Shown: positions 23,867 to 33,910, counted from the stretch's first letter. The stretch: DNA of 64,000 nucleotides from Variovorax boronicumulans (GCF_019352895.1 NZ_JAAAFX010000007.1:227122-291121); one strand, 5' to 3'. The notes: generated by a model from the sequence alone, not told the origin. Numbers and translations: made by a program.

Positions 23867-25690
23867 TCAGCGCCGCTGCGTCGACAGCGCCTTCGCCAGC
23901 GCGTTTGACAGCGGCAGTGGCTCGCCATGCCACTGCGCGGCCAGCAGTTCGGCACACAGCGCGGCAAAGCTCAGGCCGCGCGAGCCCAGCGCGGTGCAGA
24001 CCCAGAGGCCCGGTCGTTCTTCCAGCGGGCCGACCAGCGGCCGGCGGTCGGCCGAGGCGCAGCGGATGCCGGCCCAGGGCGTGGCCTGGTCGAACGCGTG
24101 CCCCAGCGCCGCGGCGGTGGCCGGGTGCAGCCGTTCGAGCTGCGCGCGGTTGGCCGCGTGGTCGGCGTCGCGCGGCGCGGTGTCGGTGCTGCCGCGCTCG
24201 TAGGTCGCGCCGCTGAGCCAGTGCCATGCGCCGTCGGGGCCGGGCACCCGGGGGATCAGGTGGCCGTCGCCGTTGACGGGGGTGTCGGCCAGGGCCTCGG
24301 TCGATGTGCCCCAGGCGACCTGGCCGCGCACCGGCTGCAGTGGCAGCGCGGGCGCGAAGCGCAGGCTGTCGAAGCCGGCGGCGACGACCACCCGGTCGGC
24401 TTCGGTGAGCAGGCGATCTTCCGCATCGAACAACTGCCAGCCTTGCGCCGAGGGCGCGAGCCGCGCGACGTCGACCGCCGTGCGCAGCCGGATGCCGGGC
24501 TGCGCCAGCCAGGCTGCGACCAGCGCGGCCGGCTTGACCCAGCCCCCGCGTCCGTGCCACAGCGCGGCGGCATCCGCGGGCAGGCCGGCCGCGAGCAGTT
24601 GTGGTGCGTCGGCCCGCCATGAGAGGTTCGGGCCTGCGGGCGTCCAGCCCGGCGGCAGCCGCGGCGGCGGCACCGCCGGCCGGCGTTCGAGCACGCCGCT
24701 GGCGCGCCAGTCGCGGCCCTCGACGAGCAGGTCTTCGAGCTGCTGCCAGGTGGCGCGGATGCCGGCGCGCGTGAGGCGCGAGAGCAGGGCGTCGTCGGAC
24801 GAGACGTGCGGCGCGAGCATCCCCACCGGCAGGCCCGAGGCACCCGCGGCCGCATGGTCGGCGCGCTCGAGCACCTCGACCTGCCAGCCGCGCCGCGCCA
24901 GGCTCGCGGCCACGGCGGCGCCCGCGAGCCCGGCGCCGATCACGGCGCAGCGCCCAGGCGTGGCCGCTGCGGTCGCGGGCTTGCGCTGGCGCGGGGTCCA
25001 CGCCGGATCGAACACGCCGCGCAGGCAGTCACGCTTGGGTGGAAAGCCGGGCGCCTTGCGCACCTGGAAGCCGAGCTGCGCGAGCGTGTCGCGCACCGCG
25101 CGCGCGATGGTCCAGGTCGCGAGGCCGGTGCCGCGCCGGGCGAAGCGCGACACGGCCTTGAGCGTGTCCGGCGACCACATGTCGGGGTTCTGCACCGGGC
25201 TGAAGCCGTCGAGGAACAGGCTGTCGGCCTCGAAGCGCTGGGCCTTGAGCATGGCCTGCACGTCGCCCACGCACACGGTGAGCAGCACGCGGCCGCCGTC
25301 GAAGGCCAGGCGGTGGAAGCCGGGCAGCAGCTCCAGCCATTGCGCGGCCAGTTCCTCGGCCAGCGGATGCAGTTCGGGATAGGCGGCGGCGGCGCGGCGC
25401 AGGTCCTCGGCGCCCACGGGGTAGGCCTCGATCGACACGAAGTGCAGCAGCGACGGGCGCGCCGGGTCGTCGCGCCAGGCCTGCCAGGTCGCGAGGAAGT
25501 TGAGGCCGAAGCCGAAGCCGGTTTCGAGGATGCGCCACTGCGCCTGGTCGGCCCAGGCGCCGGGCAGCCCGCAGCCGCCCAGGAACACATGGCGCGACTG
25601 CGCCAGCGCACCGGTTTCGGTGTGATAGATGTCGCCGAAGCGTTCGCTCAGCGGAACGCCATCGGCACGCCAGGTGACGGGTTCGGTCAT
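23867..25690 (-). CDS. mnmC: Bifunctional tRNA mnm5s2U34 enzyme MnmC
   Basis: 607 residues. The N-terminal MnmD methyltransferase domain (1 to about 245; WRILETGFGFGLNFLA is the SAM site) and the C-terminal FAD oxidoreductase domain (from about 255; CAVIGAGLAGAAVAASLARRG) together convert cmnm5U34 to mnm5U34 in tRNA anticodons. The final stretch GLWVCTALGSRGLSFAALCAELLAA is typical. It is housekeeping and unrelated to the sulfur-uptake genes apart from the thiouridine theme. GGGAG lies upstream of the ATG. Confidence 0.95.
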   Translation of the reverse strand: MTEPVTWRADGVPLSERFGDIYHTETGALAQSRHVFLGGCGLPGAWADQAQWRILETGFGFGLNFLATWQAWRDDPARPSLLHFVSIEAYPVGAEDLRRAAAAYPELHPLAEELAAQWLELLPGFHRLAFDGGRVLLTVCVGDVQAMLKAQRFEADSLFLDGFSPVQNPDMWSPDTLKAVSRFARRGTGLATWTIARAVRDTLAQLGFQVRKAPGFPPKRDCLRGVFDPAWTPRQRKPATAAATPGRCAVIGAGLAGAAVAASLARRGWQVEVLERADHAAAGASGLPVGMLAPHVSSDDALLSRLTRAGIRATWQQLEDLLVEGRDWRASGVLERRPAVPPPRLPPGWTPAGPNLSWRADAPQLLAAGLPADAAALWHGRGGWVKPAALVAAWLAQPGIRLRTAVDVARLAPSAQGWQLFDAEDRLLTEADRVVVAAGFDSLRFAPALPLQPVRGQVAWGTSTEALADTPVNGDGHLIPRVPGPDGAWHWLSGATYERGSTDTAPRDADHAANRAQLERLHPATAAALGHAFDQATPWAGIRCASADRRPLVGPLEERPGLWVCTALGSRGLSFAALCAELLAAQWHGEPLPLSNALAKALSTQRR

Positions 25691-25702
25691 GGGGGTATTG
25701 CT

Positions 25703-25797
25703 CCCTCTCCCTTTGGGAGAGGGCGGGGGTGAGGGCAGACGGCGTGTCCATGGACAACGCCATGCCCCCATCCCGACCTTCCCCCGGCGGGGGAAGG
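25703..25797. repeat. Cluster of three palindromes between mnmC and yggX
   Basis: Three dyads are packed in 95 bp. CCCTCTCCC-TTT-GGGAGAGGG is at 25703-25723, an imperfect palindrome GGCGTGTCCATGGACAACGCC-like at 25741-25761, and CCTTCCCCC-GGC-GGGGGAAGG at 25777-25797. The outer two resemble REP-type intergenic repeats of Burkholderiales. Stopping transcription from yggX is possible, but there is no T-tract. Confidence 0.6.
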
Positions 25798-25807
25798 AGA
25801 AGACAGG

Positions 25808-26080
25808 TCAGGCCGAAGGCGGGACGTAGCCCTGCGCGACGTCGGCGCCGTCGCCGAAGAAATGCTTCTCCATCTGGCGCTTGAGGTATTCCCGGGCGCG
25901 CTGGTCGGCCAGGTTGAGCCGGTTCTCGTTGACCAGCATCGTCTGTTGCTTGAGCCAGGCGGCCCAGGCTTCCTTGCTGACGTTTTCCCAGAGCCGCTTG
26001 CCCATGTCACCGGGGTAGGGGGGGAAGTCGAGTCCCTCGGCTTCTTTGCCGAGTTTGATGCACTGGACCATGCGAGCCAT
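25808..26080 (-). CDS. yggX: Fe(II)/oxidative-damage protection protein YggX
   Basis: A 90-residue protein matching Ygg[38 protein letters not shown] N-terminus with the conserved Cys7, then a helical [19 protein letters not shown]. In enterobacteria it protects iron-sulfur clusters from superoxide and may carry Fe(II). The length is the family norm. It is read in the same direction as mnmC but separated from it by palindromic repeats. Confidence 0.95.
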   Translation of the reverse strand: MARMVQCIKLGKEAEGLDFPPYPGDMGKRLWENVSKEAWAAWLKQQTMLVNENRLNLADQRAREYLKRQMEKHFFGDGADVAQGYVPPSA

Positions 26081-26148
26081 TTGGATTGCCTTTGCGTGTG
26101 GGTTGCGGGACGGCCGTGACCGGGTCCCTTAGTTGATTTCGCTATTTA

Positions 26149-26176
26149 GAACTGAGAACTCGGTCGTTCCAAGTTC
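26149..26176. promoter_or_regulatory. Inverted repeat upstream of the sulfate-binding protein gene
   Basis: GAACTGAGAAC (26149-26159) and GTTCCAAGTTC (26166-26176) form an inverted repeat of type GAACTnnGAAC/GTTCnnAGTTC around a 6-base spacer, about 70 bp before the ATG at 26245. A second dyad, GCCGA-N8-TCGGC, follows just downstream. An operator or activator site is inferred. Confidence 0.45.
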
Positions 26177-26244
26177 CTTATGCCGAATTCAGAATCGGCA
26201 GCTTCATTGATATGCCCCTTGCATTGAACAGAGAGCAGAACACC

Positions 26245-27267
26245 ATGAGCATTCGCCGCGACTTTATCAAGCTTTCCATCGGCACTGTCCTGGCGAGCGG
26301 CATGGCCCTCACGGCCCTGCCGTCGTTCGCCCAGACGGTGAACCTGCTCAACGTCTCCTACGACCCGACCCGCGAGCTCTACGTCGACTACAACAAGGCC
26401 TTCGCCGCCTACTGGAAGGGCAAGACCGGCCAGGACGTGGTGATCAAGCAGTCGCACGGCGGCTCGGGCAAGCAGGCCCGCTCGATCATCGACGGCATCG
26501 ACGCCGACGTCGCCACGCTGGCGCTGGCCGGCGACACCGACGCGCTGGTCACGCACGGCGGTCTGGTCAAGCCCGACTGGCAGAAGCGCCTGCCGCACAA
26601 TTCGGCGCCCTACACCTCGACCATCGTGTTCCTGGTGAAGAAGGGCAATCCCAAGGGCCTGAAGGACTGGGACGACCTGATCAAGCCCGGCGTGCAGGTG
26701 ATCACGCCCAACCCGAAGACCTCGGGTGGCGCGCGCTGGAACTACCTCGCGGCCTGGGAATTCGCCAAGCGCAAGTACGGCGGCGACGACAAGGCCAAGG
26801 ACTTCGTCGGCAAGCTGTTCAAGAACGTGCCGGTGCTCGACACGGGCGCGCGCGGCTCCACCATCACCTTCGTCCAGCGCGGCGTGGGCGACGTGCTGCT
26901 GGCCTGGGAGAACGAGGCCTACCTGGCGCTCAAGGAATTCGGTCCGGACAAGTTCGACATCGTCGCGCCCTCGATCAGCATCCTGGCCGAGCCCACCGTG
27001 GCCGTGGTCGACAAGGTGGTCGACCGCAAGGGCACGCGCGCCGTGGCCGAGGAATACCTGAAGTACCTCTACTCGGACGAAGGCCAGGACATCGCCGGCC
27101 GCAACTACTACCGCCCGACCTCGGAAAAGGCCAAGGCCAAGTACGACAAGCAGTTCCCGAAGCTGACGCTGTTCACCATCGACGACGCCTTCGGCGGCTG
27201 GACGAAGGCGGACAAGGCGCACTTCGCCGATGGCGGTTCCTTCGACCAGATCTACACCAACAAGTGA
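26245..27267 (+). CDS. sbp: Sulfate-binding periplasmic protein (Sbp/CysP)
   Basis: 340 residues. The N-terminus [19 protein letters not shown] fits a twin-arginine signal, with cleavage after SFAQ. The mature part follows the Sbp/CysP family: [55 protein letters not shown]. It binds sulfate or thiosulfate for a CysTWA importer, which is not in this window. Instead ssuE follows 28 bp later. It is the first gene of the large sulfonate cluster, so sulfate and sulfonate uptake are probably co-induced. Confidence 0.93.
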   Translation: MSIRRDFIKLSIGTVLASGMALTALPSFAQTVNLLNVSYDPTRELYVDYNKAFAAYWKGKTGQDVVIKQSHGGSGKQARSIIDGIDADVATLALAGDTDALVTHGGLVKPDWQKRLPHNSAPYTSTIVFLVKKGNPKGLKDWDDLIKPGVQVITPNPKTSGGARWNYLAAWEFAKRKYGGDDKAKDFVGKLFKNVPVLDTGARGSTITFVQRGVGDVLLAWENEAYLALKEFGPDKFDIVAPSISILAEPTVAVVDKVVDRKGTRAVAEEYLKYLYSDEGQDIAGRNYYRPTSEKAKAKYDKQFPKLTLFTIDDAFGGWTKADKAHFADGGSFDQIYTNK

Positions 27268-27295
27268 TCGATCCGAGAAACCAAAGAAAGCACGT

Positions 27296-27880
27296 GTGAC
27301 TGTTTTGTTGATTGCCGGCAGCCCGACCGCCCCCTCGCGTTCATCGGCGCTGCTCGAAGCGGTGGGCCAGCGGCTCGAAGGCCGCGGCGCCCGCATCGAT
27401 CGCATCGCGGTGCGCGAGCTCCCGGCGCAGCCCCTGCTGCATGCCGACTGGAACCATCCGGCCGTCCAGCGCGTGATCGCGCAGGTCGCCGAGGCCCAGG
27501 TGGTGGTGGTCGCGACCCCGGTCTACAAGGCTGCGTACAGCGGCGTGCTCAAGGTGCTGCTGGACCTGCTGGCGCAGGACGCGCTCAAGGGCAAGACGGT
27601 GCTGCCGCTGGCCACCGGCGGCAGCCCGCACCACATGCTCGCGCTGGACTATGCGCTGCGCCCGGTGCTGCAGTCGCTGGCGGCGCGGCAGATCCTGCCG
27701 GGTGTCTATGCCACCGACGCCCAGGTCACGCTCACGCCCGAGGGCGCCTACCAGGTGCACCCGGACCTGGCACGCCGGCTCGACGACGCGGCCGAGGCGC
27801 TGGCCACCGAAGGCCTGAAGTTGCCGCCGCGGCGCGGCTTCGATCCGGTGCCGTTCTCGCAGGTGCGATGTAGTTTCTGA
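27296..27880 (+). CDS. ssuE: NAD(P)H-dependent FMN reductase SsuE
   Basis: 194 residues with a flavodoxin-like fold. Hallmarks shared with E. coli SsuE are IAGSPTAPSRSSALLEAV, VVVATPVYKAAYSGVLKVLLDLL and VLPLATGGSPHHMLALDYALRPVL. It supplies reduced FMN to SsuD (30096) and probably to the other flavin monooxygenases in the window. The GTG at 27296 is chosen because it begins right at the first beta strand; an ATG at 27230 would overlap sbp by 38 bases. Confidence 0.93.
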   Translation: MTVLLIAGSPTAPSRSSALLEAVGQRLEGRGARIDRIAVRELPAQPLLHADWNHPAVQRVIAQVAEAQVVVVATPVYKAAYSGVLKVLLDLLAQDALKGKTVLPLATGGSPHHMLALDYALRPVLQSLAARQILPGVYATDAQVTLTPEGAYQVHPDLARRLDDAAEALATEGLKLPPRRGFDPVPFSQVRCSF

Positions 27881-27916
27881 CCCGCGAGGTGACCCACCCC
27901 CGATAGCCGGCGCGCA

Positions 27917-27988
27917 CTTCGTGTCGCTTGGCTTTCCCCCCTCAAGGGGGCAACACCAGCGGCCCGGCGAAGCCGGTTCCGCGGTGTT
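27917..27988. repeat. REP-like palindromic element before ssuA
   Basis: A GC-rich element in the 185-bp ssuE-ssuA gap contains CCCCC-TCAA-GGGGG and then a long imperfect hairpin (27952-27988). The stems of the hairpin are AACACC/GGTGTT, GCGG/CCGC and CCGGC/GCCGG around a GAA loop. The style matches dispersed intergenic repeats I associate with Variovorax-like genomes. It may also be an mRNA-stability or attenuation structure. Confidence 0.5.
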
Positions 27989-28065
27989 CCACGAACAGAG
28001 TCCCGTGCCACCGCTGGGGTGGTCATGGGGAAGGCTTTGCCTGTGTTTCGCCAAAGGACATCTCC

Positions 28066-29085
28066 ATGCATCCCGTCAACCCCGAAGACTTCGCCATCGA
28101 TTCCGAACCGCGTCCGCTGTGGCAGTCGCTGCGCGACCTCGCGCTGAGCCTGCTGGTGGTCGCGGCCATCGCCTTGATCACGGCCTTCCTGACCGCGACC
28201 TCGGCGCACGCGCAGGCCGGTGCGCAGCAGTTGCGCATCGGCTACCAGAAGTCGGCCAGCCTGTTCGTGCTGCAGAAGGCCCAGGGCTCGCTGGAGAAGA
28301 AGCTGCAGCCGCTGGGCTTCGGCGTGAAGTGGGTCGAGTTCCCGGCCGGGCCGCAACTGCTCGAAGGGCTCAACGTCGGCGCGGTCGACGTGGGCTTCGT
28401 GGGCGAGGCGCCGCCGATCTTCGCGCAGGCCGCCGGCGCCAAGTTCGTCTACTTCGGCCACGACCCGGCCGCGCCGCGCGCCGAGGCCATCCTGGTCACC
28501 AAGGACTCGCCGATCCGTTCGGTGGCCGATCTCAAGGGCAAGAAGGTTGCGCTCAACAAGGGCAGCAACGTGCACTACCTGCTGGTCAAGCAACTCGAGA
28601 AGAACGGTCTCAGTCTGTCCGACATCCAGCCGATCTACCTGGCGCCGGCCGACGGCCGCGCGGCCTTCGAAAGCAAGAACGTCGATGCCTGGGTGATCTG
28701 GGATCCGTTCCAGGCTGCGGCCGAGAAGGCCACCGGCGCGCGCGTGCTGGCCGACGGCACGCCGGGCGTGGTGAGCAACTACCAGTACTACCTGGGCGAG
28801 CGCGGCTTCGTCACGAAGAACCCGAAGGTGATCGAGGCGTTGTTCGAGGACTCGGTGTCGCAGGGCATCTGGCTCAAGAAGAACCTGCGCCAGGCCGCCG
28901 AGATCATCGCGCCGCTGCAGGGCCTGCCGGTGGACGTGGTCGAGCTGGCGCTGCGCCGCTACGAGTTCAACGTCAAGCCGCTCACGCCCGAGGTCGTGGC
29001 CGAGCAGCAAAAGATCGCCGACACCTTCTTCCAGCTGAAGCTGATTCCCAAGGCCATCAAGGTGCGCGACGCGATCGCCAACTAG
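28066..29085 (+). CDS. ssuA: Aliphatic sulfonate-binding protein (SsuA paralogue 1)
   Basis: 339 residues. The leader is unusual: about 25 polar, partly acidic residues precede a hydrophobic stretch (LALSLLVVAAIALITAFLTA), with cleavage probably after AHAQ near residue 50. The mature fold is classical Ssu[71 protein letters not shown] and [15 protein letters not shown]. It delivers sulfonates to SsuC. It is the first of three SsuA paralogues in this operon. Confidence 0.92.
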   Translation: MHPVNPEDFAIDSEPRPLWQSLRDLALSLLVVAAIALITAFLTATSAHAQAGAQQLRIGYQKSASLFVLQKAQGSLEKKLQPLGFGVKWVEFPAGPQLLEGLNVGAVDVGFVGEAPPIFAQAAGAKFVYFGHDPAAPRAEAILVTKDSPIRSVADLKGKKVALNKGSNVHYLLVKQLEKNGLSLSDIQPIYLAPADGRAAFESKNVDAWVIWDPFQAAAEKATGARVLADGTPGVVSNYQYYLGERGFVTKNPKVIEALFEDSVSQGIWLKKNLRQAAEIIAPLQGLPVDVVELALRRYEFNVKPLTPEVVAEQQKIADTFFQLKLIPKAIKVRDAIAN

Positions 29086-29128
29086 GCCGCTCCCTCCTTC
29101 CAGGCCGAACCGAACAGAGAACCCACAC

Positions 29129-30085
29129 ATGACCTCCATTTCGCTCCCCCGCCGCCGCCTGATCCAGGGCGCCGCCGCCGCCATCGTGCTGCCTTCCTTC
29201 GCCGCACTGGCACAGCCGCCGGCACGCACGCTGCGCATCGGCAACCAGAAGGGCAACCTGAGCCTGCTCAAGGGCCGCGGCACGCTCGAGAAGCGGCTGG
29301 CGCCGCTCAACGTGTCGGTGAAGTGGACCGAGTTCACGGCCGGCCCGGTGCAGCTCGAAGCGCTCAACGTCGGCTCGATCGACTTCGGCGACGTGGGCGA
29401 AGCGCCGCCGATCTTCGCGCAGGCCGCGGGTGCGCCGCTGGCCTACGTGGCCGCCACCGTGCCGCGCCCCGCCTCGGAAGCGGTGCTGGTGCCCAAGGGC
29501 TCGGCGCTGCGCACCGTGGCCGATCTCAAGGGCAAGAAGATCGCGCTCAACAAGGGCAGCAACGTCCACTACTTCATCGTCAAGCTGGCCGAGAAGCACG
29601 GCCTGGCCTACACCGACCTGAACCTCGTCTACCTGCCGCCGGCCGATGCGCGCGCGGCCTTCGAGAAGGGCTCGGTCGACGCCTGGGTCATCTGGGACCC
29701 CTTCCTGGCCGCCGCCGAGAAGACGCTCGACGCGCGCGTGCTGGCCGACGCCACCGGCGTGGTGGGCAACCGCGCCTTCTACTTCTCCTCGCTCGACTAC
29801 GTGGCGAAGAACCAGGACGTGCTGAGCATCGTGACCGAGGAGATCAACAGCATCGACAAGTGGGCCGAAGCCAACAAGGACGCGTTCTCGTCCGAACTCG
29901 CCGCGCTGTTGGGCCTGCCCAAGCCCGTGCTTGACCTGTCGGTGAGCCGCGGCCGCTACGGCACCGGCCCGATCACCAAGGCCATCCTGGCCGAGCAACA
30001 ACAGATCGCCGACACCTTCTTCGCGTTGAAGCTGATCCCCAAGAAGATCAACGTGCTCGAGGCCGCCGCGGCCAGCATCGCCTGA
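29129..30085 (+). CDS. ssuA: Aliphatic sulfonate-binding protein (SsuA paralogue 2)
   Basis: 318 residues with a short arginine-rich ([23 protein letters not shown]) Tat-like leader. It shares with paralogue 1 the blocks [46 protein letters not shown] and [16 protein letters not shown], so it arose by tandem duplication. Differences around the ligand loops ([11 protein letters not shown] in place of IGYQKSASLFVL) suggest a different sulfonate preference. It is directly upstream of ssuD. Confidence 0.93.
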   Translation: MTSISLPRRRLIQGAAAAIVLPSFAALAQPPARTLRIGNQKGNLSLLKGRGTLEKRLAPLNVSVKWTEFTAGPVQLEALNVGSIDFGDVGEAPPIFAQAAGAPLAYVAATVPRPASEAVLVPKGSALRTVADLKGKKIALNKGSNVHYFIVKLAEKHGLAYTDLNLVYLPPADARAAFEKGSVDAWVIWDPFLAAAEKTLDARVLADATGVVGNRAFYFSSLDYVAKNQDVLSIVTEEINSIDKWAEANKDAFSSELAALLGLPKPVLDLSVSRGRYGTGPITKAILAEQQQIADTFFALKLIPKKINVLEAAAASIA

Positions 30086-30095
30086 GTCCGTCGCC

Positions 30096-31265
30096 ATGCA
30101 ATTCTTCTGGTTCCTTCCCACGCACGGCGACACCCGCTACCTCGGCAGCGCCGAGGGCGCACGGCCGGTCGAGCTGTCGTACCTGCAGCAGATCGCCGGC
30201 GCCGCCGACCGCCTCGGCTACGAGGGCGTGCTGATCCCCACGGGCCGCTCCTGCGAGGACCCCTGGGTCATCGCCTCGAGCCTGATCGGTGCGACCACGA
30301 AGCTCAAGTTCCTGGTCGCGGTGCGCCCGGGCCTGCACCAGCCCAGCCTGGCCGCGCGCATGGCCGCGACCTTCGACCGGCTCTCGGAAGGCCGCCTGCT
30401 GGTGAACCTCGTGACCGGCGGCGACCAGACCGAGCTCGAGGGCGACGGCGTGTTCCTCGACCATGCCTCGCGCTACGAGCAGTCGGCGGAGTTCATCCGC
30501 ATCTGGCGCGAGATCCTGGCGCGCAGCCACGACGGCCAGAGCTTCGACTACGAAGGCAAGCACCTGACGGTCAAGGGCGCCAAGCTGCTGTACCCGCCGG
30601 TGCAGACGCCGTACCCGCCGGTGTGGTTCGGCGGCTCCTCCGAGGCCGCGCACGAACTTGCTGCCGAGCAGGTCGATGCCTACCTGACCTGGGGCGAGCC
30701 GCCGGCCGAGGTCGCGAAGAAGATCGCAGACGTCAAGGCGCGTGCAGCGAGCAAGGGCCGCAAGGTCGCGTTCGGCATCCGCCTGCACGTGATCGTGCGC
30801 GAAACCGACGACGCCGCCTGGCAGGCCGCCGAGGATCTGATCAGCCGCGTCGACGACGCCACCGTGATCCGGGCCCAGGCCGCCTTCGCGAAGATGGACT
30901 CCGAAGGCCAGCGCCGCATGGCCGCGCTGCATGCCAAGGGCGCCAAGCGCACCCGGGCCGACCTCGAGATCTCGCCCAACCTCTGGGCCGGCGTGGGCCT
31001 GGTGCGCGGCGGTGCGGGCACGGCGCTGGTCGGCGACGCCAAGACCGTCGCCGCACGCATCGAGGAGTACGCGGCGCTGGGCCTGGACAAGTTCATCCTC
31101 TCGGGCTACCCGCACCTCGAGGAGGCCTACCGCTTCGCCGAGCTGGTGTTCCCGCTGCTCTCCTACAAGACGAAGGCACGGCTGGCCGGCGGCCTGCCGA
31201 CCGGGCCCTTCGGCGAAGTCGTGGCCAATCTCGACGCGCCTTCGCGTCTGGCTTCGCAAAGCTGA
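30096..31265 (+). CDS. ssuD: FMNH2-dependent alkanesulfonate monooxygenase SsuD
   Basis: 389 residues, close to E. coli SsuD (381). It cleaves alkanesulfonates with reduced FMN and oxygen to aldehyde plus sulfite in the cytoplasm. Known active-site motifs are intact: [10 protein letters not shown] with Cys53, [11 protein letters not shown] (the Arg226 and His228 pair), [19 protein letters not shown], and [12 protein letters not shown]. The gene follows ssuA2 by 10 bp and precedes ssuC by 8 bp. Confidence 0.96.
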   Translation: MQFFWFLPTHGDTRYLGSAEGARPVELSYLQQIAGAADRLGYEGVLIPTGRSCEDPWVIASSLIGATTKLKFLVAVRPGLHQPSLAARMAATFDRLSEGRLLVNLVTGGDQTELEGDGVFLDHASRYEQSAEFIRIWREILARSHDGQSFDYEGKHLTVKGAKLLYPPVQTPYPPVWFGGSSEAAHELAAEQVDAYLTWGEPPAEVAKKIADVKARAASKGRKVAFGIRLHVIVRETDDAAWQAAEDLISRVDDATVIRAQAAFAKMDSEGQRRMAALHAKGAKRTRADLEISPNLWAGVGLVRGGAGTALVGDAKTVAARIEEYAALGLDKFILSGYPHLEEAYRFAELVFPLLSYKTKARLAGGLPTGPFGEVVANLDAPSRLASQS

Positions 31266-31273
31266 GGACGGCC

Positions 31274-32110
31274 ATGACCGAACAAGTGCAGAAACTGCCG
31301 GCTGTCGCCGCCAATGGCGCGGGAGGCGCGCTCAAGGGCTTCGCCGTGAATGTCGCGAAGCGGCTGATTCCCTGGCTCGTGCCCGTGGGGCTGATCGTGT
31401 TCTGGCAGATCGCATCCTCCTTTGGCTGGCTGTCGACGCGCGTGCTGCCGGCGCCGGTCGACGTGGTCAAGGCCGCGTGGACGCTGACCGTCTCGGGCGA
31501 ACTCTGGACCCACGTGAAGGTCAGCGCGGGCCGTGCGCTCGCCGGCCTCGCGATCGGCGGCGGCGCGGGCCTGGCGCTGGGCCTGCTGACCGGCTCGGTG
31601 AAGTTCGCCGAGACCCTGCTCGACTCCACCATCCAGATGGTGCGCAACATCCCGGCGCTGGCGCTGATCCCGCTGGTGATCCTGTGGTTCGGCATCGACG
31701 AGACCGCCAAGCTGTTCCTGATCAGCATCTCGGTGTTCTTCCCGATCTACCTCAACACCTTCCACGGCATCCGCAACGTCGACCCGCAGCTCATCGAGAT
31801 GGGCCGCACCTACGGCCTCACGCGCTGGCAGCTCTACCGCGAGGTGATCCTGCCGGGCGCGCTGTCGTCGATCCTGGTCGGGCTGCGCTTCTCGCTGGGC
31901 CTGATGTGGGTGATCCTGATCGTGGCCGAGACCATCTCGGCGCAGGCCGGCATCGGCTACCTCACGATGAACGCCCGCGAGTTCCTGCAGACCGACATCG
32001 TGCTGGTCGGCATCCTGCTGTACGCGCTGCTCGGCAAGCTGGCCGACCTGTTCGCGCGCGGCCTCGAGCACTGGTGGCTGCGCTGGCACCCCGGCTACCA
32101 ATCCAAGTGA
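31274..32110 (+). CDS. ssuC: Sulfonate ABC permease SsuC
   Basis: 278 residues with about six membrane helices and the EAA coupling loop LIEMGRTYGLTRWQLYREVILPGALSSILVGLRFSL. The N-terminal extension of about 30 polar residues before the first helix (LIPWLVPVGLIVFWQIAS) is longer than in E. coli. It is the only permease in this cluster, and must therefore serve all three SsuA paralogues or partner with channels elsewhere. Confidence 0.95.
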   Translation: MTEQVQKLPAVAANGAGGALKGFAVNVAKRLIPWLVPVGLIVFWQIASSFGWLSTRVLPAPVDVVKAAWTLTVSGELWTHVKVSAGRALAGLAIGGGAGLALGLLTGSVKFAETLLDSTIQMVRNIPALALIPLVILWFGIDETAKLFLISISVFFPIYLNTFHGIRNVDPQLIEMGRTYGLTRWQLYREVILPGALSSILVGLRFSLGLMWVILIVAETISAQAGIGYLTMNAREFLQTDIVLVGILLYALLGKLADLFARGLEHWWLRWHPGYQSK

Positions 32111-32123
32111 CGGAAAGACCCCC

Positions 32124-33092
32124 ATGACCTCATCGCTTTCCTTCACCCGCCGCGGCGCGCTCGGCACGCTGGCCGCGCTCGGTGCGGCATCGGCCTTCGC
32201 GCAGCAGGGCCACAGCACGGTGCGCATCGGCTACCAGAAGTCGTCGACGCTGATCGTGGTGCTCAAGACCCAGGGCACGCTCGAGCAGCAGCTCGCGCCG
32301 CTGGGCGTCAAGCCCAGCTGGCACGAGTTCACCAGCGGCCTGCCGCTGCTCGAGGCGCTGAACCTCGACAACCTCGACTTCAGCGCCGACGTGGCCGACA
32401 CCGTGCCGGTGTTCGCGCAGGCGGCCGGTGCGCAACTGACCTTCGTGGCGCAGGAAGCGCCGTCGCCCGCGGCCCAGGCGATCGTGGTGCGCGAGGACTC
32501 GCCCATTCGCACGGTGGCCGACCTCAAGGGCCGCAAGATCGGCTTCGCCAAGGCGGCGGGCGTGCACTACCTGCTGATCGCCGCGCTCGACAAGGCCGGC
32601 CTGTCCTTCAAGGACATCGAGCCCGCCTACCTGACACCGGCCGACGGCCGTGCGGCCTTCGAGAAGGGCGCGATCGACGCCTGGGTCGTCTGGGACCCGT
32701 TCCTCTCGGCCGCCCAGCGCCAGTCGAAGCTGCGGGTGCTGGCCGACGGCACTGGCATCGCTTCGTACCAGCGCTACTACCTGGCCAGCACCAAGTTCGC
32801 GACCGCGCGGCCCGACGTGCTGCGCGTGCTCTATGCCGAACTGGCGAAGGCCGGCCGCTGGGTCAAGCAGTACCCGAAGGACGCGGCCGCGCTGCTCGCG
32901 CCGGTGTGGGGCATCGACGCTGCCACGGTGGAGCAGGCCAACGCCCGGCGCAGCTACGCGGTGCGCCCGGCCGTGGCCGAGGGCCTGGCCGAGCAGCAGA
33001 AGATCGCCGACGCCTTCTTCGCCGAGAAGCTGCTGCCGCGCAAGCTCAACGCGCTCGACGTGCCGCTGTTTCAACCAGGAGCCGGCGCATGA
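32124..33092 (+). CDS. ssuA: Aliphatic sulfonate-binding protein (SsuA paralogue 3)
   Basis: 322 residues with a Tat-like leader ([21 protein letters not shown]). The SsuA fold is clear ([69 protein letters not shown]). It is placed unusually between ssuC and ssuB, and its stop overlaps the ssuB start by four bases. The ligand-site segment [20 protein letters not shown] differs from the GEAPPIFAQ of the two other paralogues. Confidence 0.93.
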   Translation: MTSSLSFTRRGALGTLAALGAASAFAQQGHSTVRIGYQKSSTLIVVLKTQGTLEQQLAPLGVKPSWHEFTSGLPLLEALNLDNLDFSADVADTVPVFAQAAGAQLTFVAQEAPSPAAQAIVVREDSPIRTVADLKGRKIGFAKAAGVHYLLIAALDKAGLSFKDIEPAYLTPADGRAAFEKGAIDAWVVWDPFLSAAQRQSKLRVLADGTGIASYQRYYLASTKFATARPDVLRVLYAELAKAGRWVKQYPKDAAALLAPVWGIDAATVEQANARRSYAVRPAVAEGLAEQQKIADAFFAEKLLPRKLNALDVPLFQPGAGA

Positions 33093-33910
33093 CGACCGTA
33101 TCGAACGAACCTTTGATCGCCGGCGGCGTGAAGCTCGAAGTGCGCGGCGTGCACAAGCGCTACGGCGCGCGCGAAGTGCTGCGCAACACGCAGCTGAGCA
33201 TCGAGCCCGGCCAGTTCATCGCCATCGTGGGCCGCAGCGGCTGCGGCAAGAGCACGCTGCTGCGCCTGGTGGCGGGCCTCGAAGCGGCCACCGAAGGCAC
33301 GCTGGCCACCGACGGCCGCGCCATCGACGGCCTGCACGACGACACGCGGATCATGTTCCAGGAAGCGCGCCTGCTGCCCTGGCGTCGCGTGCTCGACAAC
33401 GTCACGCTGGGCCTGCCGACCGACCTGCGCGAACGCGGCCGCGAGGTGCTGGCCCAGGTCGGCCTGGCCGATCGCGAGAACGAATGGCCGGCGCGCCTGT
33501 CGGGCGGCCAGCGGCAGCGCGTGGCGCTGGCGCGCGCGCTCGTGCACCACCCGCGGCTGCTGCTGCTCGACGAGCCGCTGGGCGCGCTGGACGCGCTCAC
33601 GCGCATCGAGATGCACCGGCTGATCGAGAACCTGTGGCAGCGCCACCGCTTCACCGCGCTGCTGGTCACGCACGACGTGCAGGAAGCGGTGGCGCTGGCC
33701 GACCGCGTGATCCTGATCGAGGACGGCCGCATCGCGCTCGACGAGAACATCGCACTGGCGCGCCCGCGCTCGCAGGGCGACCCGGCCTTCGCGGCCATCG
33801 AGAAGCGCATCCTCGACCGCGTGCTGCAGAAGCCCGGTACGGCCGAGTCCGAGAACCCCGACGACCGTTGGCTCACCACCCCCGCGCACGCGTTGCGCTG
33901 GGCGGTCTGA
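33089..33910 (+). CDS. ssuB: Sulfonate importer ATPase SsuB
   Basis: 273 residues. Walker [11 protein letters not shown]-loop FQEARLLPW, signature [11 protein letters not shown], Walker [13 protein letters not shown] and switch THD are all in place. It powers SsuC. The C-terminal tail of about 30 residues (from [11 protein letters not shown]) extends beyond the core fold. It starts inside the stop codon of the third ssuA gene. Confidence 0.95.
   Translation: MTTVSNEPLIAGGVKLEVRGVHKRYGAREVLRNTQLSIEPGQFIAIVGRSGCGKSTLLRLVAGLEAATEGTLATDGRAIDGLHDDTRIMFQEARLLPWRRVLDNVTLGLPTDLRERGREVLAQVGLADRENEWPARLSGGQRQRVALARALVHHPRLLLLDEPLGALDALTRIEMHRLIENLWQRHRFTALLVTHDVQEAVALADRVILIEDGRIALDENIALARPRSQGDPAFAAIEKRILDRVLQKPGTAESENPDDRWLTTPAHALRWAV

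Noticed and set aside
22290..25001. A 903-codon open frame antisense and offset to mnmC, and similar very long frames at 3-2105, 4413-6203 and 59045-61978
   Set aside because: Translations are arginine/alanine/proline-rich with no family resemblance over most of their length. Genuine genes with full motifs lie in other frames at the same place. They are a by-product of very high GC content.
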